NCBI GenBank assembly: GCA_031280235.1
Contig: JAITHA010000016.1
Span: forward strand, 1 to 37,787
Length of the DNA: 37,787 bases
Origin: Puniceicoccales bacterium
Lineage (GTDB): Bacteria; Verrucomicrobiota; Verrucomicrobiia; Opitutales; UBA953
Direction: 5' to 3'
Shown: piece by piece, positions 16,295 to 23,941 of the stretch
Numbering within the stretch: position 1 is the stretch's first letter
Layout: every line of letters starts with the position of its first letter
The notes under the pieces: generated by a model
What the model was told of the DNA's origin: nothing
Databases searched by the model: none
What the model saw: the letters and a program-made list of their open reading frames with translations, nothing else
Program-made: the position numbers and the translations under genes

Positions 16295-17020
16295 TCAGGG
16301 CTTCTCCAAGGCAAACCCTTCCCGGCGATTCGCCCGTACGCGAAAAACTTCTCCCAGCAACTCTCTCGAAAGCACTTCTTTGGGGGCGCCAGAGGCGCGT
16401 AGTTGCCCGTTATGGAGCACGGCGAGCCAGTCTAACTCCAAAGCGAGCGAGAGGTCATGCAGGGCGAAGAGTATGGCTGCGCCTTGGCGCTGTGCCAGCT
16501 TCCTTGCGATGCCCAGCACATCGAGCACGTGACGCGGGTCTAATGAGGCGAGAGGTTCATCCCACAGTTGCAACGGGGCGTTGGTCGCCAGCGCGCGGGC
16601 GAGCAGAACGCGCTGACGTTCTCCACCTGAAAGCTGGTTCACCGGACGCGCGGCAAGCTCCGCTAGCTCAAGCTGGCAGAGTGCATCTTCCACGCCGCTG
16701 GCATCGTCGTCATGTGCGAAACGCCCTTGGGCGACGACGGATCTGACTTTGAAGCCGAATTCGAAATGGGCGTCTTGGGGCACCCATGTGGCGATGCGCC
16801 CGCGCTCCATGAACGGAATGTGCGCGAGCTCGCGCCCTTGCCAGAGGACGTGCCCGTCGTGCGGAAGTACGCCTGCTGCGGCTTGCAGAAGGGTGGATTT
16901 GCCCGAACCGTTTGGGCCGATGAGCCCGGCGAGTTGCCCGGGCTGAAGGCGCAGGCTGACCTTGTTGAGCCGTCCGTGGACGGAGACGTCCTGAAGTTCG
17001 AGCAGTGTTTTCTCCGGCAT
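16295..17020 (-). CDS. Iron-siderophore/cobalamin-type ABC transporter ATPase
   Basis: The 241-residue ATPase has Walker A GPNGSGKST, Q-loop VPQDAHF, signature LSGGERQRVLLARALA, Walker B LQLWDEPLASLDP and switch LHDLSLAL. The motif set and length fit the FecE/BtuD/HmuV class that powers uptake of siderophores, haem or cobalamin across the inner membrane. Its ATG overlaps the stop of the TonB-dependent receptor gene (TGATG), so the two are translationally coupled. Downstream there is only tRNA-Lys on the other strand, so the matching permease and binding protein are not in this operon. The Walker B residue before Asp is Trp rather than the usual aliphatic residue. Confidence 0.9.
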   Translation of the reverse strand: MPEKTLLELQDVSVHGRLNKVSLRLQPGQLAGLIGPNGSGKSTLLQAAAGVLPHDGHVLWQGRELAHIPFMERGRIATWVPQDAHFEFGFKVRSVVAQGRFAHDDDASGVEDALCQLELAELAARPVNQLSGGERQRVLLARALATNAPLQLWDEPLASLDPRHVLDVLGIARKLAQRQGAAILFALHDLSLALELDWLAVLHNGQLRASGAPKEVLSRELLGEVFRVRANRREGFALEKP

Positions 17021-19029
17021 CAGAAGTGGAGCGTTAGGCCCAACATGCCGCCAATACCGGGGAGTGGGTAGCCTGGGCGGTAGTGGTATTTTCTGTCCGT
17101 GATGTTGTCGGCGGCGAGGAAGACTTCGCCTGCCCTGATCCCCAGCGATGGGAGGGCGAACTCGTAGACGAGCTTGGCGTTGAGCAGAAATGCAGAGGTC
17201 ACGCTTGGGTTACTCGTCGAGGCGGCGGTTTGCGTTCGCCCGAAGGCATCTGGGCTGACATGCATTTTGTCTTGAAAAAGCATGTCCACGCACAGCTTGA
17301 AGTTTTCCAGAAAGCGCCACACGACGCCTGCGCTGGCCGTCCATTCTGGGGCATAGGGCATTTCGTCTACGGAGCAGTGCAACCAGGTGGCGCCGACAAA
17401 GAAGCTCAAGTTTTGGGTGGCAGCCCAGGAGATGGCGGCTTCCACACCGTAGTTTTCATAGGAGGGGATGTTGATGAAACCAGTTGGCGGCGTTTTCATC
17501 ACGTAGCGGCGTTTCCCTGCGTCATGGAAACCGGTGAGTTCGGCTTGCAGCGTTTGCGAGAAATTATGGCGCACGCCCAGCTCATAGTGATCCAGCAGTT
17601 CGGCTTTGAGCTTTTTCCAGGAACTGCCGAGCGGGGGAATCATGTTCGCGAAGGCGATGACGTTCAGCCCGGGGTAGTTTACGCCGCGTGAGTAGTTTAC
17701 GTGCAGCTCGGTGTCTTTGTAGCCGACGATGAGGCCGGCGTGAGGCGCGATTGCTGACTCGAAAATGTCGTGCGCATGGAAACGCATGCCGCCGGAGGGT
17801 TGGGCGTAGAGGCTTTTTCGGCTCCCCATGAACTGGCTTATCGCCAGGTAGGGCGAGTAGAGCTGGAGCTCGGCTCGGCGGAAGTGCAGCACATTGCCGT
17901 TGTAGGTCACTCGGTCCATCGTTCCTGTGAAGATATCTATGTCGATGCCCGCGACAAATTCGCCGCCGTTTTGCGTAGTGCCGTGTTCGCGTACCCGTAC
18001 ACCGTAGTTATCCCAGTTCATGATCGTGTTGTTCACATCGGCGGGTGCTGCCGTTGCGCCGCTTCCCTGCATTTTTTGGTCGAGCCATTTTGCCTGTCCG
18101 TTGTTCCAATAGGGTTTGATGTAGCCGTCGAAGCCTTCGTATTTGTGCTCAAGGGCGAAGGTGGCGATGTAATCCCGCGTGTGGTAATCGCCCTGGCGCA
18201 GTCGTGTGCCTTCAACGCCTGGGTCTTCGGCGTAGTTCTCCGTGTGGTCGAAGCAGAGGCGCAGCGTCCAGTGTTCGTCCAAGGCGTGGCCGATGTTGGC
18301 GGCGTAGTCTTGTAATTCCCCGCCAGAGTTGACGCGGTGCCCTGAGGAGCGACGATAGCTCTGGCCTGTGAAGAGTTCCCAGGCTCCGGTACGCCCAGTT
18401 ACGGAGGCAGATTCCACGACGGTGTCATGCAGGCCGTAGGCGCCTGCGAGGTCCAGGGCCCAGCCCTCCTCGGCTGATGCCGCGTGGCGTGGCAGGATGT
18501 CTATCGCGGCGAAGGCATTACCGAAGGCTTGTGGTTGCGGGGATTTATAGATGCGCAGGGCGTGCGCGGCGTCGATGGAAAGGATGTCGAGCAGTGGATG
18601 GCTGAACACGGCGTTGAAGCGCGGCACGCCGTTGTAGAGGGTCGCCAGCTCGCCGCCTGGGCGGCTGATCCCTTGCCCGCGGATGAAAATGCCGCCGCCG
18701 CTACTGCCGCCGTAAGACCCGGCCAGATTGTGGCGAGCCGTTGTCACCCCAGGCACCGTCCGGAGCGTTGAGCCGATGTCCATCGCGTTGAGGTCTTCCA
18801 TCTGCTGGCGCGAGACGACGGTAGAGGCTGAGGCGAAAACATCCGTCTCATTTCCTTGTACGAGGGGTATGGCTGTCACGACGATTTCTGGTAGATGCTT
18901 TGGTGGTGGCACGGCCTCCGGGGTCTCTGCGGCGTGCGCGCCGAGGGCGGCAAAGAGAATGCCCAGCGCGGGCGAGATAGGGGGAAGGCCAGTGTGGTGT
19001 GCGGTGTGTGTCGAGGGAGCGGAGGGCAT
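17020..19029 (-). CDS. TonB-dependent outer-membrane receptor
   Basis: From the ATG at 19029 the protein has about 669 residues. An in-frame TTG at 19056 could add nine more but is less likely. A weak signal peptide ending near GAHAAET precedes the TonB-box-like EIVVTAIP and a plug domain with STLRTVPGVTTAR, GGIFIRGQGISRPG and LYNGVPRFN. The rest alternates aromatic beta strands and ends in the terminal strand LGLTLHF with the C-terminal Phe of outer-membrane barrels. Receptors of this BtuB/FecA-like size import metal chelates or cobalamin. Coupling to an iron/cobalamin-type ATPase supports such a ligand, but the exact one cannot be read. No Fur box or cobalamin riboswitch is evident in the 41 bases up to tRNA-Leu. 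Confidence 0.9.
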   Translation of the reverse strand: MPSAPSTHTAHHTGLPPISPALGILFAALGAHAAETPEAVPPPKHLPEIVVTAIPLVQGNETDVFASASTVVSRQQMEDLNAMDIGSTLRTVPGVTTARHNLAGSYGGSSGGGIFIRGQGISRPGGELATLYNGVPRFNAVFSHPLLDILSIDAAHALRIYKSPQPQAFGNAFAAIDILPRHAASAEEGWALDLAGAYGLHDTVVESASVTGRTGAWELFTGQSYRRSSGHRVNSGGELQDYAANIGHALDEHWTLRLCFDHTENYAEDPGVEGTRLRQGDYHTRDYIATFALEHKYEGFDGYIKPYWNNGQAKWLDQKMQGSGATAAPADVNNTIMNWDNYGVRVREHGTTQNGGEFVAGIDIDIFTGTMDRVTYNGNVLHFRRAELQLYSPYLAISQFMGSRKSLYAQPSGGMRFHAHDIFESAIAPHAGLIVGYKDTELHVNYSRGVNYPGLNVIAFANMIPPLGSSWKKLKAELLDHYELGVRHNFSQTLQAELTGFHDAGKRRYVMKTPPTGFINIPSYENYGVEAAISWAATQNLSFFVGATWLHCSVDEMPYAPEWTASAGVVWRFLENFKLCVDMLFQDKMHVSPDAFGRTQTAASTSNPSVTSAFLLNAKLVYEFALPSLGIRAGEVFLAADNITDRKYHYRPGYPLPGIGGMLGLTLHF

Positions 19030-19097
19030 AGTATGGTGAAGGGCGACGGATTCCAAAAAAAAGGCAAAAGATGCGGGTGGTTGCGAAGTGGCAATGG

Positions 19098-19183
19098 TGG
19101 TGCCCGGGGCGGGGATCGAACCCGCACGCCATTACTGGCAGTGGATTTTAAGTCCACAGCGTCTACCATTCCGCCACCCGGGC
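19098..19183 (-). tRNA. tRNA-Leu (anticodon TAA), CCA encoded
   Basis: On the minus strand the gene begins GCCCGGGTGGCGGAATGG, a class II leucine tRNA opening. The acceptor GCCCGGG pairs with CCCGGGC. The anticodon stem GTGGA/TCCAC encloses loop CTTAAAA with anticodon TAA. A long variable arm follows (TGCCAGTAATGGCG), then the T arm with GGTTCGATCC, discriminator A and CCA. It sits between the histidine kinase and the TonB receptor on the same strand. Confidence 0.96.
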
Positions 19184-19249
19184 TTTGGCAGTGAAGACAA
19201 CGATAAGCCTGCCTTCTTCCAAGATTTTTATTTTTGGGGGGCGCGTGTG

Positions 19250-20953
19250 TTACAGTTTTCGAGGGAGTTCCAAGCGGAAGGCGCAGCCGTTCTTGTTTGT
19301 ACCCTTGAGCTTCAGGTCGCCGCCGAGCCAACGTGCCAGCTGGCGCGAGAAGGCGAGGCCGAGGCCGACGCCGGGCTTGCTTCCAGCGGCTTCCTCGGCG
19401 GAGCGGTGGAAGGCTTGGAAGAGTTTGCGCTGTGCCGAGAGCGGGATGCCTTTGCCGTTGTCGGAAAAGTCGAGGTAAACCTTGGCGTTGTCGGCGCTTG
19501 CGGTGAGTGTGGCGTGGCAGCCGGTGCCTGCGTACTTGGCGGCGTTGTCGGCGAGGTTGAAGAGAATCTGGTCTATGGCTGTGCCGTCGGTGAAGAGCGT
19601 GGTGGTGGCCATGTCTTCAGAGATTTCCTGAGAGAAAGTCATCTTGCCTTCAATGAGGCGTTCCTTGAGGCGCGGGGCGATGTGGGAGAGGAAGTCGCCG
19701 AGGACTAGGGTCTCGTCGCGGCGCAAGGCGCGGCCTTTTTCAATGCGGGCGTAGCCGAGGACGTTTTCGACGAGGTGTCGTAGGCGGGTGGCTTCGGAGT
19801 GGAGTGTGGCGATGTAGATTTTGCGTGATTCTTCGGAGACCATGCCTCCTGCCAGCATTTCGGTGTAGAGCTGGAAGGTGGTCAGCGGGGTACGCAGCTC
19901 GTGGGTGACAGCGGAAACGAAGGTGGCGCGGCGCTCGCTGAGGGAGAGTATGCCGAAGAAGAGGGCTCCTAGGCCCAGCATAGCGAGTGCAGCAAAGGCC
20001 CAGCAAGTGATGAGCATGACGAGGGTACGCGAGAGTGTAGGTGGGGGTTCGCCTTCTTCTAAGCCTGTGTTCATGAGAGTTATGGGGAGCGTGACGAGGG
20101 GCAGCCCGTTGTCATTGCCCGTCGTTGGGCGGAAGCTTGTGCCGCGCAGGTCGTTTGCGACCCGGGCCTCAAGGGTTGTCTTGAGGGCGGGCCAGTCCAC
20201 CCAGATTCCTTGAATGCAGTCGCCTTGGGTCGTCGAGGCGCAGCGGAGGAGGTAGAGCTCGCCATTATACCAAGTCGGGAAGAAGAGTGAAAGTTTCCCA
20301 GTGAAGCGCAATTTTCCCGTTTCGTCAGTATTGTCTTGCTTGGGGGTGAGGCTTGTTTCGGGTGTTTGTGCGGGAGAGAGGGTGCCTGCTGCTACATGTT
20401 TGCGCATGGTTTCGACGAGGGCACGCAGGAAAAGGGCATGGAAATCCGAGTCTTTGCTGCTGGCGCGGAGCATGCCCAAGCGCGCGGCAAAGGGGCTATG
20501 GGAGGTTGTGCATTTGGCGAGGGAACACCATTCTTCGGGCGGGACTTCGGGGGAGGAGATTTCCCCAGAGGGGGCGACCATGAAGTGTAATCGGGCAGGG
20601 ATACTGGTGTATTTGCTGAGAGAGGTCTGGCGAAGGTTTTCGCCCGAGGAGGGCGGGTCGAACATCGCATCGTAGGGGCGCTCCAGCGCGTGGAAGGCGA
20701 AATAATCGAAGTAAGGGCGATTGTTTTCAGCGTCCACGCGCCGGAGTAACCAAGACTCAGAGACGTAGCGCGTACGCTGCAAGTGTTGGTCAAGGTTATT
20801 GTCTCGTCGGACAGCTTCCTGAGCAGACTCGAGCTGGAGCAGCGTCGCGCTTGTCCAGCCGAGTGCAAAGAAGACCAAGATGCAGCACAGCGCGAAGAGA
20901 AGACGCGCCGAGCGCAGCCCGGTGCCTGAGAGGCTGCGACGGAGGAACGCCAT
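19250..20953 (-). CDS. Membrane sensor histidine kinase with large extracytoplasmic domain
   Basis: The 567-residue kinase has TM1 at about 17-40, a periplasmic sensor region of about 270 residues, TM2 at about 309-336, and the H box VTHELRTPLT with phosphorylatable His351. The ATP-binding domain follows, with N box NLADNAAKY, G1 DNGKGIP and G2 GVGLGLAFS. No HAMP or PAS domain is obvious between TM2 and the H box, which are only about 14 residues apart. The sensor region has two Cys pairs (C143/C148 and C238/C246) that could form disulphides. Its ligand is not recognisable. The gene starts three bases after the stop of the response regulator, so they form a two-component operon. Confidence 0.93.
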   Translation of the reverse strand: MAFLRRSLSGTGLRSARLLFALCCILVFFALGWTSATLLQLESAQEAVRRDNNLDQHLQRTRYVSESWLLRRVDAENNRPYFDYFAFHALERPYDAMFDPPSSGENLRQTSLSKYTSIPARLHFMVAPSGEISSPEVPPEEWCSLAKCTTSHSPFAARLGMLRASSKDSDFHALFLRALVETMRKHVAAGTLSPAQTPETSLTPKQDNTDETGKLRFTGKLSLFFPTWYNGELYLLRCASTTQGDCIQGIWVDWPALKTTLEARVANDLRGTSFRPTTGNDNGLPLVTLPITLMNTGLEEGEPPPTLSRTLVMLITCWAFAALAMLGLGALFFGILSLSERRATFVSAVTHELRTPLTTFQLYTEMLAGGMVSEESRKIYIATLHSEATRLRHLVENVLGYARIEKGRALRRDETLVLGDFLSHIAPRLKERLIEGKMTFSQEISEDMATTTLFTDGTAIDQILFNLADNAAKYAGTGCHATLTASADNAKVYLDFSDNGKGIPLSAQRKLFQAFHRSAEEAAGSKPGVGLGLAFSRQLARWLGGDLKLKGTNKNGCAFRLELPRKL

Positions 20954-20956
20954 GCG

Positions 20957-21682
20957 TCATTCCGTTTTGTCTGCGGTGGGGGTGTCCTCGGCGGTGGCGC
21001 CTTCAAAGAACTGGTAGCCGCGGCCACGGACAGTCTGGATGATGCTCCAGTCCTTGTCGTGAATTTTTTCGCGCAGGCGGGCGATGGTCATGTCGATGGT
21101 GCGTGTCTCGACGGCGCGTGGGTCGAGGCGCCAGACGCGGAGGAGGATCTCGTCTCGCGTAATGAGGCGCCCTGGATGTGTGCCGAGGTAGCGCAGGAGC
21201 TCGTATTCCCTTGAGGTGAGGAGCACCTTTGTCCCATCGTTGAAATGGACGGTGCGCAGTTCGAGGTCGACCTTCCCGCAGGGCAGGGCGATGGAGCGTT
21301 TGTCGAGCGGTGGCCCTGGGCTGCGGCGGAGCACGGCCTCAATGCGGGCTAAGAGCTCTTTCACACTAAAGGGCTTCACGACGTAGTCGTCGGCTCCCAA
21401 TTTCAGGCCACGCACGCGGTCTTCCTCGCTCCCCTTGGCAGTGAGGAGAATGACTGGGGTGCCGGGTCGCTCGACTTGAAGCCTGTCGAGGATTTCGAGA
21501 CCGCTCATGCCTGGCAGGACAATGTCGAGCAGGAGCAGGTCATACTCACGATTGAGCGCGGCGGCAAAGCCGTCCGTCCCAGTCGCAGCCTCAAGCACTT
21601 CGTGGCCGGAGAACTTAAGGGCATCCACCATCCCTCGGCGGATGGCGTCGTCGTCTTCTATTACAAGTATTCGATAACTCAT
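20957..21682 (-). CDS. OmpR/PhoB-family response regulator
   Basis: The 241-residue protein has a receiver domain with acidic pocket EDDD (9-12), phospho-acceptor Asp53 in LLLLDIVLPGMSG, LLTAKGSE and the conserved Lys in VVKPFS. The C-terminal winged helix carries LTSREYELLRYLGTHPGRLITRDEIL and VRGRGYQF, typical of OmpR/PhoB DNA binding. It would be phosphorylated by the kinase encoded three bases downstream and act as a transcription factor. Its target genes are unknown. A short acidic/Thr tail (AEDTPTADKTE) follows the winged helix. Confidence 0.95.
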   Translation of the reverse strand: MSYRILVIEDDDAIRRGMVDALKFSGHEVLEAATGTDGFAAALNREYDLLLLDIVLPGMSGLEILDRLQVERPGTPVILLTAKGSEEDRVRGLKLGADDYVVKPFSVKELLARIEAVLRRSPGPPLDKRSIALPCGKVDLELRTVHFNDGTKVLLTSREYELLRYLGTHPGRLITRDEILLRVWRLDPRAVETRTIDMTIARLREKIHDKDWSIIQTVRGRGYQFFEGATAEDTPTADKTE

Positions 21683-21855
21683 GGCAGAATTTGTTGTTGG
21701 TTGAATGATTAGGACTCCCCGCTAATAAAAAGCTCAAATGGGGTATCGTGAAGAAGAAAGATGTAAGAAACGCGTAATCTGTTTGGCGTAATTGGCTTGG
21801 TTCTTTGGGGTCAAGAGGTGGGTGTGTGAGGTAGGCATGCCCTGACGAAAGAAGG

Positions 21856-21889
21856 AAAAAATGGCCCCGGGCGAAAGGATCGCTGGGGC
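21856..21889 (-). terminator. Second of two tandem intrinsic terminators after the kinase/small-protein pair
   Basis: On the minus strand GCCCC (21889-21885) pairs with GGGGC (21868-21864). Inside it GCGA pairs with TCGC around a TCCTT loop. CA and six Ts (21861-21856) follow. Together with the hairpin just upstream it should block readthrough into the two-component operon. Confidence 0.7.
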
Positions 21890-21890
21890 G

Positions 21891-21926
21891 AAAAAAACAT
21901 TCCTCACGGGAGTCTTTCTCGTGAGG
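21891..21926 (-). terminator. First of two tandem intrinsic terminators after the kinase/small-protein pair
   Basis: On the minus strand CCTCACG (21926-21920) pairs with CGTGAGG (21908-21902) around an 11-base loop, followed by AATG and seven Ts (21897-21891). It begins 28 bases after the stop of the 64-residue protein. Confidence 0.75.
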
Positions 21927-21953
21927 CTTGTGGAGGGTGTTTGTTTGGCGGTG

Positions 21954-22148
21954 TCAGACTGAGCCGGCAGACCGAATCACCTTGTTGGGGTCAATCCCTA
22001 CGACTTTGCCTTTGCGGACGACGTAGAGCAGCTGTCCAAACTCGATGGCTTTCTTTGCGGCGGCGATTTGAGCGCGGCGCATGGCGGCGCAGACTTGTCG
22101 CGCGCGCTTGCTCCGAGATTGGGATCGTTGAGTAGAAACTTCTTTCAT
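21954..22148 (-). CDS. Small basic protein paired with the zeta-like kinase (candidate antitoxin)
   Basis: The 64-residue protein has an Arg/Ser/Gln-rich, strongly basic N-terminal half (QRSQSRSKRARQ), a helix-forming AAMRRAQIAAAKKAIEFG, and a C-terminal strand pair around LLYVVRKGKVVGIDP. Its ATG overlaps the stop of the kinase gene by four bases (ATGA), so translation is coupled. Small partners with a V-x-R-x-G-K-V-V-x-I ending commonly accompany zeta-toxin-like P-loop kinases, which makes an antitoxin role plausible. It is not the classic epsilon antitoxin by sequence, and the order (kinase first) is the reverse of epsilon-zeta. Function is an inference from neighbourhood. Confidence 0.62.
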   Translation of the reverse strand: MKEVSTQRSQSRSKRARQVCAAMRRAQIAAAKKAIEFGQLLYVVRKGKVVGIDPNKVIRSAGSV

Positions 22149-22678
22149 AATTTCCAGCCGCGAAAGATGCGTCCTTTGCCTTTTGAGTCAAGCATTTCGC
22201 GCGTGCTCGCATCGAAGACCCACCAGTCATCGGCCAATTTCTTGTAGATCTTGTTGAAATTTTGCCAGCTGCGCTCGATTCGCCGTCGGATGGAGTCTTC
22301 TGGGACGGAGTGCCCGCCTTGCTTGACGCGCATGGCCACGCGTTGCACGGCCAGCTCAGGGACGTCCAGCTTCAGGTAGGCAATCTCGATGGAGTAACCC
22401 GCTTTTTTCCAGCTCTTGAGGAAAAGCGTGTGCGTCAGCCCGGAGAGTGTGCTCTCAATGGCGAAGTCTCTCCCCGAAGCCACCACGCGGTGCATTTCCT
22501 CAATGGCGATGCGGGCCGCCGAGCGAGTGGCCAGCTCAGGGGCAAAGGGAGAGAGGCCGCGGGCAATCTCATCCGTATTGATGAAGCGCAACACCCCGGC
22601 TTCGAGCGGCAGGTACTCGCGCGCAAAGGTTGTCTTCCCGGAGCCGTTGGGCCCGCCAATGACGATGCAAAGGGGCAT
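22145..22678 (-). CDS. Zeta-toxin-like P-loop kinase
   Basis: The 177-residue protein begins with Walker A GGPNGSGKTT (8-17), then INTDEIARGLSP, IESTLSG (the E/S/TTLSG motif typical of this family) and an Arg-containing lid helix SIRRRIERSWQNF. Zeta toxins phosphorylate UDP-N-acetylglucosamine and so block wall synthesis. This compact branch is shorter than classic zeta toxins (about 270-290 residues) and its substrate is not established; some members may be ordinary kinases or ATPases. The stop overlaps the start of a 64-residue partner, and tandem terminators follow. It is the first gene of this short transcript. Confidence 0.83.
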   Translation of the reverse strand: MPLCIVIGGPNGSGKTTFAREYLPLEAGVLRFINTDEIARGLSPFAPELATRSAARIAIEEMHRVVASGRDFAIESTLSGLTHTLFLKSWKKAGYSIEIAYLKLDVPELAVQRVAMRVKQGGHSVPEDSIRRRIERSWQNFNKIYKKLADDWWVFDASTREMLDSKGKGRIFRGWKL

Positions 22679-22817
22679 GGAGTTTTAGGATGTGGCATGT
22701 TGGCACCTTGGCGTGATTGAACACCGCTTTCGCGCATCCCCGCGTCGCCAAGGCTTTCTGGCGGGGGCACGAAACAAAGACGTGTAAACCTTGCCAAAGT
22801 TCCTTTCTTTCACATAG

Positions 22818-22821
22818 AAGG
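22818..22821 (+). promoter_or_regulatory. Ribosome binding site of the DUF1080 protein
   Basis: AAGG lies seven bases before ATG 22829, one of the few clear Shine-Dalgarno sites in this window, and it supports that start. Confidence 0.5.
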
Positions 22822-22828
22822 TGGGCTT

Positions 22829-23734
22829 ATGTTTAAACAGCACACCCTAATCACCCTCCTGAGTCTTGGTGCCTTGGTTGGCGCCAGCACTTGGGCCCAC
22901 GCTGCGCCGAAGCCGCCAACACCGTTCACGCTCAATCTCGACGGCTCTCCCACCGAATGGCGCACGCACGCCGAGGAGCGCCCCCAACCACCTCTTGCCA
23001 AGGATCCGCGCTTCCAGTCTCGCACGCCTCCCGCAGGGGCCGAGGTGCTTTTCGATGGCAAAAACCTCGACGCATGGGTGCCCGCGAAAAAACGCAAGGC
23101 CCCCGGGCAACTCTGGGAAATCAAAAATGGTGTGATGGTCGCCACTGGCAATGACCTGCTCACCAAACAATCCTACGGCGACGCCCAGTTGCACATCGAG
23201 TGGCGCATCCCCAAGGAGCGCAAAGACCACGTTGGGCAGGGCAGCACCAACAGCGGCGTCATGTTCGGCGATGGCCGTTACGAGGTCCAAGTGCTCGACG
23301 TCCACCCGGACACCAACAAAACCTATCCCGATGGCATGGCGGGTGGCATCTACGCCCAGTTCCCTCCCAAATTTAACGCCGCGCTTCCCAAGGGCGAATG
23401 GCAGAGCTACGACATCACGTTCACCGCGCCCCGCTTTGACAGCAACGGCAATACGACCAAGCGCGCGCGTTTCCACGTGGTGTGGAACAACATCGTCGTG
23501 CAAGAGGATCAGGAGCTCGTCGGCGACTGCTCATGGCGCGGCTCCAAGCTATTCCCGACGGAGAAATTGCGTTCTGAGGCCAAATTGCGCCACAAACACC
23601 CACTCTTGCAGGCGCACCCGGAACGTCTCCCCCTGCGCCTCCAATTCCATGGCGACCCGGTTGAGTTTCGCAACATTTGGATCGTAGATCTCGAAAAGGG
23701 CAACGAAGCCAAGGGCGTGGAACGGAAGAAATAG
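22829..23734 (+). CDS. Secreted DUF1080 (3-keto-disaccharide hydrolase-type) protein
   Basis: The 301-residue protein has a signal peptide (1 to about 26, ending WAHAAP) and a DUF1080 domain: LFDGKNLDAWV at its start, LWEIKNGVMVATGNDLLT, AQLHIEWRIP, STNSGVMFGDGRYEVQVLD, then GGIYAQFPP and GEWQSYDITFTAPRF, ending in VEFRNIWIVDL. The domain is a concanavalin-like sandwich; members are reported to hydrolyse 3-keto-glycosides, and are very abundant in Verrucomicrobiota and Planctomycetota. It probably acts in the periplasm on oxidised sugars, and a Gfo/Idh/MocA oxidoreductase of the type that makes such keto sugars lies about 9 kb away. The gene is monocistronic, with its own terminator. Confidence 0.92.
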   Translation: MFKQHTLITLLSLGALVGASTWAHAAPKPPTPFTLNLDGSPTEWRTHAEERPQPPLAKDPRFQSRTPPAGAEVLFDGKNLDAWVPAKKRKAPGQLWEIKNGVMVATGNDLLTKQSYGDAQLHIEWRIPKERKDHVGQGSTNSGVMFGDGRYEVQVLDVHPDTNKTYPDGMAGGIYAQFPPKFNAALPKGEWQSYDITFTAPRFDSNGNTTKRARFHVVWNNIVVQEDQELVGDCSWRGSKLFPTEKLRSEAKLRHKHPLLQAHPERLPLRLQFHGDPVEFRNIWIVDLEKGNEAKGVERKK

Positions 23735-23762
23735 CTCTCCTACTTTTTGCAAAGCGTTCTCG

Positions 23763-23803
23763 CGGAACTGTGTCTGGCGACCCTGGACGCAGTTCCGTTT
23801 TTT
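23763..23803 (+). terminator. Intrinsic terminator of the DUF1080 gene
   Basis: CGGAACTG (23763-23770) pairs with CAGTTCCG (23790-23797) around a 19-base loop that can pair further, followed directly by six Ts (23798-23803). It is 28 bases after the stop codon. Confidence 0.85.
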
Positions 23804-23941
23804 CTGCCACACGCTCGCGAAGTTTTTGGAAATCCGCTTGCCTTCGCCGAGCGCCCAGACATTAGTCTGCAGTTCGGGCTTGGGGACTGTCGTCCCGCCC
23901 CTTAGCAAACCGGTCCGCTGAATCTTACTGCCTTGTCTGCC

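Noticed and set aside
16284-16300. CCCTGA/TCAGGG hairpin at the end of the iron/cobalamin-type ATPase gene
   Set aside because: It includes the stop codon but has no T-tract after it on the minus strand, so terminator function is not supported.
22791-22820. TTGCCA-N18-TAGAAG as a promoter of the DUF1080 gene
   Set aside because: Transcription would begin at or within the start codon, leaving no room for the AAGG ribosome binding site.
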